Origin: Alphaproteobacteria bacterium
GTDB lineage: Bacteria; Pseudomonadota; Alphaproteobacteria; Rhizobiales; Aestuariivirgaceae
Length of the DNA stretch: 64,000 bases
Reading direction: 5' to 3'
NCBI GenBank assembly: GCA_028868695.1
Contig: JAGWTZ010000009.1
Location: 1 to 64,000, forward strand
Positions within the stretch are counted from its first letter, which is position 1. Every line of letters begins with the position of its first letter. The position numbers were made by a program, and so were the translations under genes. Below are positions 18,426-28,214 of this stretch, piece by piece. The notes under the pieces were generated by a model. That model ran no database searches, had not been told where the DNA came from, and saw only the letters and a program-made list of their open reading frames with translations.

Positions 18426-19757
18426 TCACCGCGCTGCCAGAAATCCTTGCGCTACTCTGTGATGTGCGACTCTGAGTTCTGCAATATCAATGCCAAGCGG
18501 CAACCCGTCAAGCAGCCTCCACTGACCCGCAACCATGACACGATCGGCCCTGTGTGCACCGCACAAAACCAGCGCCGCCAGCGGGTCGCCCGCTCCCGAG
18601 AAACGCAATTCGTCAAGCTTGAACAGCGCAAAGTCAGCCTGCTTGCCCCTCGCGATCTCGCCAATGTCGCTCCGCCCAAGGCAAGCGGCTGACCCTTTGG
18701 TGGCCCAGCGCAGGACATCAAAGTGCGTGACCTTCTGGCCGTAAGTCAGCCGGTTCAGAAGCAGGGCATGGCGCACCCCTTCCATCAGGTTTGAGGAATC
18801 ATTGGAGGCCGAGCCATCAACGCCGAGGCCGAGGGGCACGCCAGCAGCCTCAAGCTCACAGGAGCGGCAGCGGCCTGAGGCCAGCGTCATGTTTGAAGTT
18901 GGACAATGGCAAACGCCCACCCCATGCTTGCCGAGTTTGGCAATGTCAGAGTCGTTGAAGTGGATGCCATGTGCCAGCCAGGTGCGGTTTGAAAGCCAGC
19001 CGCAATCCTCCAGGTAGTCCAGCGGCCGCATTTTGAAAGTGGCGACGCAAAACTCATCCTCATCATGGGTTTCAGCCAAATGGGTGTGCAAGCGGCAATC
19101 ATGTTTCTCGGCCAGCGCAGCAGTCTCACGCATCAGCTCGCGCGTCACAGAGAATGGCGAGCAAGGCGCCAATGCCATCTGGATATGCGCGCCCTCGCCG
19201 CGCTCATGGTATTTGCCAATCACCCGCTCACTGTCGGCCAGAATCGCGTCCATGTCCTGCACCACGCTGTCCGGTGGCAAACCACCATCCTTCTGGGAGA
19301 GGTTCATAGATCCGCGCGTCACGGTCATGCGCATGCCCAGTCTCCGGGCTTCTTCAACCTGGATGTCCATGGCGTCATCAAGGCCAGCAGGGAAAACATA
19401 ATGATGGTCGGACGAGGCGGTGACGCCGCTCATCAACAGTTCAGTGAGCGCCAGCTTTGTTGCAATGCGGTGAGCCTCGGGATTTAGCCGCGCCCAGACC
19501 GGATAGAGCGCCTTGAGCCAATCAAAAAGTTCCTTGTTGATGGCTTGGGGGTGCGCCCGCGTGAGCGTCTGGTAGAAGTGGTGATGGGTATTGATCAGCC
19601 CCGGCAAAACCACATGCGCCGATGCATCAAACACATGGTCATGGGCGGGCACTGCGCCGCGGCCCACGAGCGCTGTGATTTTCGCCCCTTCCACGACAAT
19701 GCCGCCCTCGGCACCCTGCGCCAGGATGGCCAGCGGGTTCTTGATCCACAGCTTCAT
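18426..19757 (-). CDS. 8-oxoguanine deaminase-type amidohydrolase
   Basis: 443 aa zinc amidohydrolase of the cytosine deaminase/TrzN/AtzA group. Metal ligands are visible in NTHHHFYQ (H58-H60), HTHLAET and the LAHGIHF region, with the catalytic Asp in GLGVDGSASNDSSN. The CPTSNM and SMNLSQKDGGLPPDSVVQD stretches match what I recall of bacterial 8-oxoguanine deaminases, which convert 8-oxoguanine to urate. It sits between an amino-acid ABC system on its own strand and a divergent Pot-type system, consistent with scavenging nitrogen from damaged purines. Guanine or another aminated heterocycle is a possible alternative substrate. Confidence 0.82.
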   Translation of the reverse strand: MKLWIKNPLAILAQGAEGGIVVEGAKITALVGRGAVPAHDHVFDASAHVVLPGLINTHHHFYQTLTRAHPQAINKELFDWLKALYPVWARLNPEAHRIATKLALTELLMSGVTASSDHHYVFPAGLDDAMDIQVEEARRLGMRMTVTRGSMNLSQKDGGLPPDSVVQDMDAILADSERVIGKYHERGEGAHIQMALAPCSPFSVTRELMRETAALAEKHDCRLHTHLAETHDEDEFCVATFKMRPLDYLEDCGWLSNRTWLAHGIHFNDSDIAKLGKHGVGVCHCPTSNMTLASGRCRSCELEAAGVPLGLGVDGSASNDSSNLMEGVRHALLLNRLTYGQKVTHFDVLRWATKGSAACLGRSDIGEIARGKQADFALFKLDELRFSGAGDPLAALVLCGAHRADRVMVAGQWRLLDGLPLGIDIAELRVAHHRVAQGFLAAR

Positions 19758-19797
19758 TCAGGTTTAACCTCATGTTCAAAATTACAGGGAGGATAAA

Positions 19798-20958
19798 ATG
19801 AATTTGACCAAAACCGCAACGCTCACACTGGCACTTGGCACAGCATTTTGGGCTGCCGCCTCCGCCTCGCTGCGCGCCGCCGACATGGAAAAGGAACTCA
19901 ACATCGTCGCCTGGCCCGGCTACATTGAGCGTGGTGAAAGCGACAAGAACTACGATTGGGTGACGGGCTTCGAAAAGGAGACGGGCTGCAAGGTCAACGT
20001 CAAGACCGCCGCGACCTCCGATGAAATGGTCACGCTGATGAACCAGGGTGGTTTTGACCTGGTGACGGCTTCTGGCGATGCCAGCCTGCGCCTCGTGGCC
20101 GGCAAGAAGGTGCAGCCCATCGATGTCTCGAAGATCGCCAATTGGGCCAATGTCGATAAGCGCCTGCAGGACGCGCCCTGGCACACAGTTGATGGCAAGC
20201 ACTATGGCACGCCCTATCAGTGGGGCCCCAACGTGCTGGCCTATAACAGCAATGTCTTCAAGGAAGCCCCCAAAAGCTGGAGCGTGGTGTTCGAAGAACA
20301 GAACTTGCCCGACGGCAAGAGCAACAAGGGCCGTGTGCAGGCATACTATGGCCCGATCTACATCGCTGATGCCGCCGTCTACTTGATGAAGAAGAAGCCG
20401 GAGCTTGGCATCAAGAACCCCTACGAACTGAACAAGGATCAATATGCTGCAGCGCTTGATCTGGTCACCAAGCAGCGCGCGCTGGTCGGCCAATATTGGG
20501 GCGATGCCAACAAGCAGGTTGATGACTTCAAGAACGAAGGCGTGGTCGCATCTTCCTCTTGGCCCTTCCAGGTGAACCTTATTCAGGGTGACAAAGACGC
20601 GATGGCCAAGACGCCGATCGCTTCCACCATTCCTGAAGAAGGCGCCACTGGCTGGGCAGACACCACCATGATGCATGCCGAGGCCGCCCACCCCAACTGC
20701 GCCTATGCCTGGCTGAACCACTCGCTGGATGCAAAGGTGCAAGGCGATGTGGCCGCGTGGTTTGGTTCGGTTCCCGCAGTTCCCGCTGCCTGCAAGGGCA
20801 ATGAATTGCTGACCGACACCGGCTGTGACACCAATGGCGCCGCCAACTTCGACAAGATCTGGTTCTGGCGCACCCCCATTGGCAAGTGTGAGGCAGAAGG
20901 AACCTGCGTGCCCTACTCGCAATGGGCCAAGGACTATCTGGCGGTTCAAGGCAAGTAA
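19798..20958 (+). CDS. Polyamine-type periplasmic binding protein (PotF/PotD family)
   Basis: 386 aa, with a signal peptide cut near ASLRAA. The mature part has the polyamine-binding-protein pattern: LNIVAWPGYIERGESDKNYDWV, GCKVNVKTAATSDEM, DLVTASGDASLRL, and PYQWGPNVLAYNSNVF. A strong GGGAGGA ribosome-binding site precedes the ATG. It opens an operon with two permease genes and is followed by a hairpin that may protect its message. Ligand: putrescine/spermidine by family. The neighbouring deaminase leaves a purine derivative possible. Confidence 0.85.
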   Translation: MNLTKTATLTLALGTAFWAAASASLRAADMEKELNIVAWPGYIERGESDKNYDWVTGFEKETGCKVNVKTAATSDEMVTLMNQGGFDLVTASGDASLRLVAGKKVQPIDVSKIANWANVDKRLQDAPWHTVDGKHYGTPYQWGPNVLAYNSNVFKEAPKSWSVVFEEQNLPDGKSNKGRVQAYYGPIYIADAAVYLMKKKPELGIKNPYELNKDQYAAALDLVTKQRALVGQYWGDANKQVDDFKNEGVVASSSWPFQVNLIQGDKDAMAKTPIASTIPEEGATGWADTTMMHAEAAHPNCAYAWLNHSLDAKVQGDVAAWFGSVPAVPAACKGNELLTDTGCDTNGAANFDKIWFWRTPIGKCEAEGTCVPYSQWAKDYLAVQGK

Positions 20959-20963
20959 CACCT

Positions 20964-20993
20964 TTGGCCCGCCACTTTCGAGCGGCGGGCCAA
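20964..20993 (+). terminator. Intercistronic hairpin, possible attenuator or mRNA stabiliser
   Basis: Perfect 10-bp stem TTGGCCCGCC/GGCGGGCCAA with loop ACTTTCGAGC, directly after the binding-protein stop and just before the first permease. No T-run follows. It is more likely a 3' stabiliser that raises binding-protein output than a full terminator. Confidence 0.6.
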
Positions 20994-21000
20994 CTGCCAG

Positions 21001-21906
21001 ATGCTGAATTCCCTGTCCAATCTGTTCTACAGAAGGCCCCAGCTGCTCACGGCGCTCTTGCTTGGGGGGCCTTTGGCATGGATTGGCGTCGTCTATATCG
21101 GGTCACTTTTTGCCCTCTTGATCCAGAGCTTCTACCATCTCGATGATTTCTCCGGCACCGTGGTGCACGAATTCACGCTGTCCACCTATGCGGAACTGGC
21201 GGCCACTGCAAACTTGCAGATCATCATGCGCACGGTCGTCATGGCAGCACTTGTCACCCTGGCCGCCAGCATTGTTGCATTCCCCATTGCCTACTACGCG
21301 GCCCGCCATGCCCGCGGCAAATGGAAGGCGCTCTTTTATCTCGCAGTCATGATGCCGCTGTGGTCATCGTATCTTGTGAAAATCTATGCCTGGAAGCTGA
21401 TCCTCGCCAAGGAAGGCATTGTCAGCTGGATTGCCGCGACGCTGCATCTGAGCTGGCTCTTGGATGGCCTGCTGTCCACGCCCATCATTGGCGGTTCATC
21501 CCTGTCTTTCAGCTATATCGGCACCTTCCTCGTGTTCCTCTACATTTGGCTGCCCTACATGATCCTGCCCATCCAGGCGGCGCTGGAGCGGGTGCCCAAC
21601 GATTTTGTCGAAGCCGCCGCGGACTTGGGCGCAACCCCGCGCCAGGCTTTCCGTGACGTGATCTTTCCATTGGCATTTCCCGGCGTGATTGCGGGATCCA
21701 TTTTCACTTTCTCCCTCACACTGGGCGACTACATCGTGCCGCAGATCGTCGGCAATTCCCGCGCCATGATTGGCCAGGCTGTTTACACGCTGCAAGGCAC
21801 GGCGGGTGACATTCCGCTTGCCGCGGCCTTCACCGTGGTGCCCATGGTGATCATGGGTTTCTATCTCTTGGCGGCGCGCCGCATGGGGGCCTTCGATGCG
21901 CTCTGA
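21001..21906 (+). CDS. Polyamine-type ABC permease (PotB/PotH-like)
   Basis: 301 aa inner-membrane permease with six predicted spans, a large first periplasmic loop and the EAA motif in [20 protein letters not shown]. It starts about 40 bases after the binding-protein gene with only a weak ribosome-binding site, and overlaps the next permease by 11 bases. It would form the heterodimeric channel with that protein. No ATP-binding gene occurs in this operon. Confidence 0.85.
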   Translation: MLNSLSNLFYRRPQLLTALLLGGPLAWIGVVYIGSLFALLIQSFYHLDDFSGTVVHEFTLSTYAELAATANLQIIMRTVVMAALVTLAASIVAFPIAYYAARHARGKWKALFYLAVMMPLWSSYLVKIYAWKLILAKEGIVSWIAATLHLSWLLDGLLSTPIIGGSSLSFSYIGTFLVFLYIWLPYMILPIQAALERVPNDFVEAAADLGATPRQAFRDVIFPLAFPGVIAGSIFTFSLTLGDYIVPQIVGNSRAMIGQAVYTLQGTAGDIPLAAAFTVVPMVIMGFYLLAARRMGAFDAL

Positions 21907-22693
21907 GGCGGGCTGGGGCCTCAAGCTCGCCGCAGGTGCGGGCATCGCATTCCTGCATTTGCCCCTGGCGTTGATTGTGCTTTACGCCTTCACCACGGAA
22001 GAGAAGAGCTTCCAATTCCCGCCGCCGGGGCTCACGCTGCATTGGTTCAGTGCCGCTTGGTTCGACAGGCCGGATATTTGGCCGCCGCTATGGCTTTCTC
22101 TCAGGGTTGCGGCCATCGCAACGGCTTTTGCACTCGTCTTTGGCACTCTCGCAGCTGCCGCCCTTTCACGCGCCAGGTTTTTCGGTAAGGACCAGCTCTC
22201 GCTCTTGTTCATCTTGCCCATCGCATTACCGGGCATCATCACGGGCATTGCCCTGCGCTCGGCTTTTGACATCATGAACCTGCCCTTCTCCACCCTCACA
22301 ATCATTCTGGGCCACGCAACCTTTTGCATCGTGGTAGTTTACAACAACGCGCTGGCCCGTTTCCGCCGCCTATCACCCAGCATGGTTGAAGCGTCGATGG
22401 ATTTGGGCGCCAACAGCTTCCAAACTTTCAGGCACATTGTTTTGCCGCAGATTGCTTCGGCCCTCCTGGCAGGCGGAATGCTGGCATTTGCACTTTCTTT
22501 CGATGAAGTGATTGTGACCACATTCACCGCTGGCCAGCAATCCACCTTGCCCATTTGGATGCTGCAGGAATTGATCCGTCCACGCCAGCGCCCTGTCACC
22601 AATGTGGTGGCCATCATTGTGATCGCTGTCACCTTCCTGCCAATCCTTGCCGCCTATTACTTCACGCGCCAGGATGAACATCGGCAGGGATAA
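21896..22693 (+). CDS. Polyamine-type ABC permease (PotC/PotI-like)
   Basis: 265 aa, about six membrane spans, with the EAA loop in [22 protein letters not shown]. Last gene of the binding protein-permease-permease operon. Its start lies inside the end of the previous gene, suggesting coupled translation. It converges with tgt. The missing ATPase must be supplied in trans by a PotA-like protein encoded elsewhere. Confidence 0.85.
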   Translation: MRSEAGWGLKLAAGAGIAFLHLPLALIVLYAFTTEEKSFQFPPPGLTLHWFSAAWFDRPDIWPPLWLSLRVAAIATAFALVFGTLAAAALSRARFFGKDQLSLLFILPIALPGIITGIALRSAFDIMNLPFSTLTIILGHATFCIVVVYNNALARFRRLSPSMVEASMDLGANSFQTFRHIVLPQIASALLAGGMLAFALSFDEVIVTTFTAGQQSTLPIWMLQELIRPRQRPVTNVVAIIVIAVTFLPILAAYYFTRQDEHRQG

Positions 22694-23827
22694 TCAAGTG
22701 GCAACGTCACCCATTTTCCACTGCTCATGCGTGGCTGCGCGGAATTCCTCAAACTTGCTGGCATCAATCGCATCACGCATGCCCTGCATCAGCGATTGGT
22801 AGTAGGCAATGTTGGCCCAGCTGAGCAGCATCATGCCCAGCAATTCGCCGGAACGGATCAGGTGATGCAGATAGGCCCGGCTGTATTGTGACAGGGCCGG
22901 GCACGGATGTTCAGCATCAAGCGGGCGCGGATCATCCGCATGCTTGGCATTGCGCAGGTTGATCTTGCCAAAGCGCGTGAAAGCCTGCCCATGCCTGCCC
23001 GAACGCGTGGGCATCACGCAGTCAAACATGTCAACCCCGCGCGCCACGGATTCAAGAATGTCATCTGGCGTACCAACTCCCATGAGATAGCGCGGCCGGT
23101 CCACCGGCAAAGCCGGCGTGGTGAAATCCAGTGTGGAAAGCATCAGCTTCTGGCCCTCGCCCACCGCAAGGCCACCGATGGCATAACCCTCAAAGCCAAT
23201 CTGTTTCAGACCTTCAGCACTGGCCAGCCGCATCCGCTCATCAGTGCCGCCCTGCACAATGCCGAAGTTGCCATGCCCCGGCTGGCTGACAGATTGGAAG
23301 GCCTTGCGTGAGCGTTCGGCCCAGCGCAGCGAAAGCTGCATGGCCTTTTCAGCCTCTTTTTCCGTGTGCGGAAACTGGATGCACTGGTCCAGTTGCATCT
23401 GGATGTCAGAGCCCAGCAAACGCTGGATTTCCATCGCCCGCTCCGGCGACAGTTCATACTTGCGGCCGTCAATATGCGATGAAAACGTGGCGCCAGCTTC
23501 CTTGATCTTGCGGATCTTGGAGAGGGACATGATCTGGAATCCGCCAGAGTCAGTCAGGATCGGCCCCTGCCAACCTGTGAACTTGTGCAGCCCGCCCAGT
23601 GCCGCCACCTGTTCCGCACCGGGCCGCAACATCAAGTGATAGGTGTTGCCAAGGATAATGTCCGCCCCCGTGCCCTTCACCTGATCCATATAGAGGCCTT
23701 TGACAGTGCCGACCGTGCCAACCGGCATGAAGGCCGGCGTGCGAATGTCTCCATGGGCGGTGTGAACCGTGCCGCGCCGCGCCGCGCCATCCTTCTTGTG
23801 AAGCGTGAACTTGAATTGTTTGGTCAT
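22694..23827 (-). CDS. tgt: Queuine (preQ1) tRNA-ribosyltransferase
   Basis: Exchanges the wobble guanine 34 of tRNAs with GUN anticodons for preQ1. The 377 aa are the usual length. The substrate pocket region [11 protein letters not shown] and [11 protein letters not shown] (nucleophile-side Asp) is present, as are GGLAVGEGQ and [19 protein letters not shown] (the second catalytic Asp in DCVMPTR). The final zinc-binding C-x-C-like stretch is weaker than in E. coli, with [15 protein letters not shown] visible. The ATG at 23827 overlaps the queA stop as ATGA, which decides the start over upstream in-frame codons. Confidence 0.95.
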   Translation of the reverse strand: MTKQFKFTLHKKDGAARRGTVHTAHGDIRTPAFMPVGTVGTVKGLYMDQVKGTGADIILGNTYHLMLRPGAEQVAALGGLHKFTGWQGPILTDSGGFQIMSLSKIRKIKEAGATFSSHIDGRKYELSPERAMEIQRLLGSDIQMQLDQCIQFPHTEKEAEKAMQLSLRWAERSRKAFQSVSQPGHGNFGIVQGGTDERMRLASAEGLKQIGFEGYAIGGLAVGEGQKLMLSTLDFTTPALPVDRPRYLMGVGTPDDILESVARGVDMFDCVMPTRSGRHGQAFTRFGKINLRNAKHADDPRPLDAEHPCPALSQYSRAYLHHLIRSGELLGMMLLSWANIAYYQSLMQGMRDAIDASKFEEFRAATHEQWKMGDVAT

Positions 23828-24852
23828 GCCGCTGGCCATAGCAGGCTGGCATCGCCATAGGAATAGAACCGATAGTTCGTGGCGATGGCGTGGGCATAGG
23901 CCGCCCTCATGCGCTCCATTCCCGCGAAGGCGCAAACCAGCATGAAAAGCGTAGATTTCGGCAGGTGGAAATTGGTGACAAGACCATCCACCGCACGGAA
24001 CTGATAGCCCGGAGTGATGAATATTTCCGTTGTGCCGCTGAAAGGCTCCAACCCGCTAGATTCGAGCAATCGCAGCGACGTTGTGCCGACGGCGATGATG
24101 CGCCCGCCAGCGGCGCGGGCGGCCTTCAGCTTTGCCGCCACACCAGCCGTCACCTCACCCCACTCCGCATGCATTTTATGGTCCCTGGTGTCTTCGGCCT
24201 TTACAGGTAGAAACGTCCCGGCACCGACATGAAGGGTCACAAATTCATGTTCAATTTCAGCATGTTGTAGCTGTTCCATCAACTCCGGAGTGAAGTGAAG
24301 GCCTGCCGTGGGCGCCGCCACTGCGCCGCTCTGGCGAGCAAAGATTGTCTGGTAGTCGCGCCGATCCTGCTCGTCTTGCGCGCGCTTGGATTCAATATAG
24401 GGCGGCAAAGGCATGCGCCCCGCCGCCGCGATCGCAGTGTCGAGTTCCGCGCCTGATTGCTCAAAGTGGAGCGTGACTTCACCGGCCTCGCCTTTGGTTT
24501 CCACCTGCGCCTTCAGCGCGCAAAATTCCAGGCTGTCACCCTGTTCCAGCTTTTTGGCGGGTTTGACAAAGGCTTTCCAGCGTTCACCATCAAGGCGCAT
24601 GTGCAACAGGGCCTCGATCTTTGGCCTTGTGCCAAGCCGCCCGACGCGGTGGCCGCTCAGGGCCGCCGGAATTACTTTGGTGTTGTTGAAAACCAGCACA
24701 TCGCCGCGCCGCAACAGCTTCGGCAAATCCGCCACCGTCCTGTCGCCTAGCTGCGCGCCCACTTCCAGCAAACGCGCCGCTTCACGCGGAACCGCCGGAC
24801 GAAGGGCAATCCTGTCCGGCGGCAAATCAAAGTCAAAATCCGAAACGCGCAT
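23824..24852 (-). CDS. queA: S-adenosylmethionine:tRNA ribosyltransferase-isomerase
   Basis: Builds epoxyqueuosine on preQ1-modified tRNA by transferring the ribosyl part of SAM. 342 aa, normal length. Family marks are [20 protein letters not shown] at the N-terminus, [36 protein letters not shown] and [17 protein letters not shown]. It overlaps tgt, so successive queuosine enzymes are co-translated. The cyclophilin genes lie just upstream on the same strand. Confidence 0.97.
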   Translation of the reverse strand: MRVSDFDFDLPPDRIALRPAVPREAARLLEVGAQLGDRTVADLPKLLRRGDVLVFNNTKVIPAALSGHRVGRLGTRPKIEALLHMRLDGERWKAFVKPAKKLEQGDSLEFCALKAQVETKGEAGEVTLHFEQSGAELDTAIAAAGRMPLPPYIESKRAQDEQDRRDYQTIFARQSGAVAAPTAGLHFTPELMEQLQHAEIEHEFVTLHVGAGTFLPVKAEDTRDHKMHAEWGEVTAGVAAKLKAARAAGGRIIAVGTTSLRLLESSGLEPFSGTTEIFITPGYQFRAVDGLVTNFHLPKSTLFMLVCAFAGMERMRAAYAHAIATNYRFYSYGDASLLWPAA

Positions 24853-24863
24853 GGCGCTTCACG

Positions 24864-25346
24864 TCACAAGTCCGCGGCAACCCGCATCGTTGCGATCTTG
24901 TCCGGCTGGCGCACGGGCTCGCCGCGCTTGATGCCGTCCACAACATCCATGCCCTCGGACACTTTGCCCCAGACAGTGTATTGCTTGTCGAGGAACGAGG
25001 CATCACCAAAGCAGATGAAGAACTGGCTGTTCGCCGAGTTCGGGTTGGAAGAACGCGCCATGGAGCAAACACCGCGCTGGTGCGATTCCTTGGAGAATTC
25101 AGCCTTCAGGTCGGGCTTCTTGGAACCACCCATGCCAGTGCCAGTGGGATCACCGCCCTGCGCCATGAAGCCCTCGATCACGCGGTGAAACACCACGCCA
25201 TCATAGAACTTTTCGCGGGCCAATTCCTTGATGCGGGCCACATGGCCCGGCGCCAGGTCAGGGCGCAATTCAATCACCACCCTGCCCTTGGCCTTGCCTG
25301 CGTGATCGGCAATTTCCAGGTGAAGCGTGTTTTCGAGATCAGCCAT
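24864..25346 (-). CDS. Cytoplasmic peptidyl-prolyl cis-trans isomerase, cyclophilin type
   Basis: 160 aa with no signal peptide. The cyclophilin core is complete: FHRVIEGFMAQGGDPTGTG (catalytic Arg and the PPIase loop), SMARSSNPNSANSQFFICF, and YTVWGKVSEGMDVVD. It assists protein folding at proline bonds. The start overlaps the stop of the preceding cyclophilin gene by one base (TAATG), so the two are coupled, and queA follows 11 bases downstream. Confidence 0.93.
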   Translation of the reverse strand: MADLENTLHLEIADHAGKAKGRVVIELRPDLAPGHVARIKELAREKFYDGVVFHRVIEGFMAQGGDPTGTGMGGSKKPDLKAEFSKESHQRGVCSMARSSNPNSANSQFFICFGDASFLDKQYTVWGKVSEGMDVVDGIKRGEPVRQPDKIATMRVAADL

Positions 25347-25867
25347 TATTGCACCGTCACTTTCGTCATCTTGTCTGGGCCATCAACCTGGCCGGATTGC
25401 GGGTCGCCCTTCTTGATCTGGTCGACACACTTCATGCCGGCCTCATCAACCTCGCCCCACACCGTGTATTGGTTGTCGAGGAAGCCACCATCGGCAAACA
25501 TCACGAAGAACTGGCTGTTGGCCGAGTTCGGGTCCTGCGCCCGCGCCATGCCAACCGTACCACGCTTGAAATGCTCCTTGGTGAATTCTGCGGCCAGGTT
25601 CGGCTCCTTTGAACCGCCAGCCCCCGTGCCGGTCGGGTCACCCGTCTGGGCCATGAAGCCATCGATCACCCGGTGAAACACGATGCCGTCATAGAACCCC
25701 TGCGAGGCAAGCTTCGTCACCTGCGCAACATGCTTCGGCGCCAAATCAGGGCGCAGTTTTATCACAAAGCTGCAGTTCTTGGAGGTGTCCACCTTCAAGG
25801 CGGAAGCCGCAAAGGAAGGCGCGGCGGCGAGCGACAGGGCCGCTGCGGCAATCAGGATTCGTTTCAT
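25346..25867 (-). CDS. Exported peptidyl-prolyl cis-trans isomerase, cyclophilin type
   Basis: 173 aa with a signal peptide (MKRILIAAAALSLAAAPSFA), so it acts in the periplasm. The core contains FHRVIDGFMAQTGDPTGTG and GMARAQDPNSANSQFFVMF. It has an insertion near the C-terminus (QIKKGDPQSGQVDGPDKM) relative to the cytoplasmic paralogue. The two genes look like an old tandem duplication sorted to two compartments. The start at 25867 is chosen because the signal peptide begins there. First gene of the cyclophilin-cyclophilin-queA-tgt operon. Confidence 0.92.
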   Translation of the reverse strand: MKRILIAAAALSLAAAPSFAASALKVDTSKNCSFVIKLRPDLAPKHVAQVTKLASQGFYDGIVFHRVIDGFMAQTGDPTGTGAGGSKEPNLAAEFTKEHFKRGTVGMARAQDPNSANSQFFVMFADGGFLDNQYTVWGEVDEAGMKCVDQIKKGDPQSGQVDGPDKMTKVTVQ

Positions 25868-25960
25868 CAAATTCTCCGTTAGGGTGGTCAGCCAACTAGC
25901 CCTATTCGCCCATGAAGGCAACAGCGTGGCATTGGCCTGAAAATCAGCTATGGAAGGGCC

Positions 25961-26776
25961 ATGAAGCCACCATTCAAAAAAGCCGCCCCGACCTACGCAC
26001 GCAAATTCCCGCCAGGCCCAAAGCCCCGCCCGGCGCCGCTGAATGAGACCGAGCGCAAGCTTGAATTCGACCCCGAAAATGACCTGATCTACGGCGCACA
26101 TTCAGTTGCTGCGGCCTTGGCCAACCCCAAGCGCAAGCCGGTGAAGTTGTGGGCCACTGAAAATGGTGCGGCCCGCATCAAGGGTGAGGTGAAGCCTTTG
26201 CCCCTTGATCCCGAGATCGTGCACCCGCGCCTGCTCGACCATATGTTGAAATCTGCCGATGCGGTGCATCAAGGCATCATCCTTGAGGCCAGGCCGTTGC
26301 AGCAGCCGCGGCTGGACCAGATCCCGCGCCAGGGCCTCGTGCTGGTGCTCGATCAGGTGACTGACCCGCACAATGTCGGCGCCATCATGCGTTCCTGCGC
26401 AGCCTTCAATGTCACCGCCTTGGTAGCGACCGCGCGCCACGCCGCTGATACCAACGGCGCTTTTCTCAAGGCCGCATCCGGCGCCTTTGAACATGTGCCC
26501 TATGTCACCGTCACCAATCTGGCGCGGGCACTCGCTGAACTGAAGACTTATGGCTTCACTTTGGTTGGGCTCGATTCCGAAGCGCCGGCCACCATGGATG
26601 AAATCGGCACGGCCCGCCCACTCGCACTGGTGCTTGGCGCCGAAGGCAAGGGGCTGCGGCAGCTGACGCGCGAAACTTGCGATACCGTAGCGCGCATAGA
26701 TATGCCCGGCGCGATCAAGAGTCTCAATGTTTCCATCGCCGCAGCCATTTCGCTCTACGCGTTGACAAGAAAATAG
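25961..26776 (+). CDS. rlmB: 23S rRNA (guanosine-2'-O-)-methyltransferase RlmB-type (SpoU family)
   Basis: 271 aa, methylating G2251 of 23S rRNA in E. coli RlmB. An N-terminal substrate-binding domain (LIYGAHSVAAALANPKRK) is followed by the knotted SPOUT domain with its three motifs: LDQVTDPHNVGAIMRSCAAF, LVLGAEGKGL, and DMPGAIKSLNVSIAAAISL. A basic, proline-rich N-terminal tail of about 40 residues precedes them. It is divergent from the cyclophilin operon and is followed by a hairpin. Confidence 0.92.
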   Translation: MKPPFKKAAPTYARKFPPGPKPRPAPLNETERKLEFDPENDLIYGAHSVAAALANPKRKPVKLWATENGAARIKGEVKPLPLDPEIVHPRLLDHMLKSADAVHQGIILEARPLQQPRLDQIPRQGLVLVLDQVTDPHNVGAIMRSCAAFNVTALVATARHAADTNGAFLKAASGAFEHVPYVTVTNLARALAELKTYGFTLVGLDSEAPATMDEIGTARPLALVLGAEGKGLRQLTRETCDTVARIDMPGAIKSLNVSIAAAISLYALTRK

Positions 26777-26799
26777 GGCCGGATCGCTCCGGCCCTTGC
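26776..26799 (+). terminator. Hairpin between convergent genes
   Basis: GGGCCGGATCGCTCCGGCCC starts on the last base of the rlmB stop codon. It forms an 8-bp GC-rich stem with a weak T content after it, and may serve both converging genes. Confidence 0.55.
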
Positions 26800-26833
26800 T
26801 CCTGTCGCCCAGTCGTCCCGACCCTGCGTGGAA

Positions 26834-27874
26834 TTAATAGCCGCCGCCTTTGCTCAGTGTCGGGCCATAGTGAATGACATAGCCGGGGTCATAGCAGCCA
26901 CAGCCATAGGCGCCGAACGGATAGCCACCCATGCCCTCCATCATCATCGGCATATGGCGGCGAAGCTTCATCCGCTTGTGCCTGTGCATGGCATGGCCAT
27001 AAGCTTGCGCCATGCCATATCCCATGTCACCGCCATAGCCATAACCACCCGCATAACCGTAGCCGCCATCCAGCCCATAGCCGCCAGTGAACGCATAGTC
27101 CGCGCCTTCACGCTGGCGGCGCTCTGCCTGCATCACCGCAGCCGGGCTGCCCACAAATCCGCCCGAAACATATCCACCGTTCCACCCGAAGCTTTGTGCT
27201 CCAGCATTGAAACCTGCACCGTAACCAGCAAAGGCATGATGAGTGCGGTGAACATTGAACCCAGTTTGATAACCACCAAAGGCATATCCGCCCTGGCCGC
27301 CAAAGTAGCTGTCACCGTGGTAAACAAAGCCCGGGCCATAACGGCATTCGCTCACGCTGCGCACAGGAATGACGCGGCCGTTCACTACGCAGGTGATATT
27401 GGTTTCAATTGAGGGCGTGCTGCCGCCACCACCATAGACGACATCGCCACCAAAGCCGCCACCAAACCGGTAATGCCCATCAAAGCCACCATGGCCATGG
27501 CCGCCGTGGCCACCCTCGCCTCCACCACCATTGCCACCGCCCTTGCCGGTTCCGCCGTCGCCCCCGCCGCCCTTGCCGGTTCCGCCGTCGCCCCCGCCAC
27601 CCTTGCCTGTGCCGCCGTCACCACCACCCTTGCCAGTGCCGCCGTCACCACCACCGCCTTTGCCGGTGCCACCGTCACCGCCGCCACCCTTGCCAGTGCC
27701 GCCATCACCACCTTTGCCAGTGCTGCCCATGCCTCCAGAAACCTGGCCCTTGTGGCCGCCACTTCCATGGTGGCCGCCAGCCGCGGCATCATGCAACCCC
27801 ACTGCGAATGGCGCGACCACAAACAGCCCCAAAACCGCCATGGCCGGCATTATCAACTTCCGAGAGTGAAACAT
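26834..27874 (-). CDS. Secreted glycine-rich repeat protein
   Basis: 346 aa with a signal peptide (MFHSRKLIMPAMAVLGLFVV, cut near the following Ala-rich stretch). Residues of about 45-125 are seven tandem copies of a TGKGGGGDGG-type unit, then a His/Gly section. A short non-repetitive segment has two cysteines (NITCVVNGRVIPVRSVSECR). A Tyr/Gly-rich tail ends with CGCYDPGYVIHYG. Composition suggests an extended, disordered surface or matrix protein; no enzymatic motif is seen. The start at 27874 is chosen for the signal peptide over an in-frame start 14 codons upstream. Function unknown. Confidence 0.75.
   Translation of the reverse strand: MFHSRKLIMPAMAVLGLFVVAPFAVGLHDAAAGGHHGSGGHKGQVSGGMGSTGKGGDGGTGKGGGGDGGTGKGGGGDGGTGKGGGDGGTGKGGGGDGGTGKGGGGDGGTGKGGGNGGGGEGGHGGHGHGGFDGHYRFGGGFGGDVVYGGGGSTPSIETNITCVVNGRVIPVRSVSECRYGPGFVYHGDSYFGGQGGYAFGGYQTGFNVHRTHHAFAGYGAGFNAGAQSFGWNGGYVSGGFVGSPAAVMQAERRQREGADYAFTGGYGLDGGYGYAGGYGYGGDMGYGMAQAYGHAMHRHKRMKLRRHMPMMMEGMGGYPFGAYGCGCYDPGYVIHYGPTLSKGGGY
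27536..27725 (-). repeat. Tandem repeat inside the glycine-rich gene
   Basis: Seven imperfect copies of a unit of about 27-30 bases (plus-strand reading CCCTTGCCGGTTCCGCCGTC with variants) encode GGTGKGGGGD. Unit lengths differ by one glycine codon and third bases vary. This indicates ongoing expansion and contraction with selection for the protein sequence. Confidence 0.8.
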
Positions 27875-28054
27875 TTGGCTTTCCCCAATTAACGAAACCT
27901 TGCCCATTTGTTCCACTTTGGAACAGTCCGGGATCAGTTCTTGACCGATACAAGGGGGTGTTGCAGCCCAGAGGCCAAATGGATTAAAGGCAGCAGCGGA
28001 GCGCGATTTGCTCCGTTAACAATGAGGATGTGGCGCTGTTCGCCCCATTTCAGG

Positions 28055-28130
<76 letters not shown>

Positions 28131-28214
28131 TTTTCCAAGGCACTGGATTTCGTCTGCAAGACCACAAGCAGGCACATTGGCCCGCCAACCCCGGCAGGCC
28201 ATCCCATCACGCAA

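Noticed and set aside
27531-27869. Proline-rich PPLPVPPSPP repeat frame on the plus strand
   Set aside because: It is the complement of the glycine-rich tandem array. The minus-strand frame has a signal peptide and a start; this one has neither.
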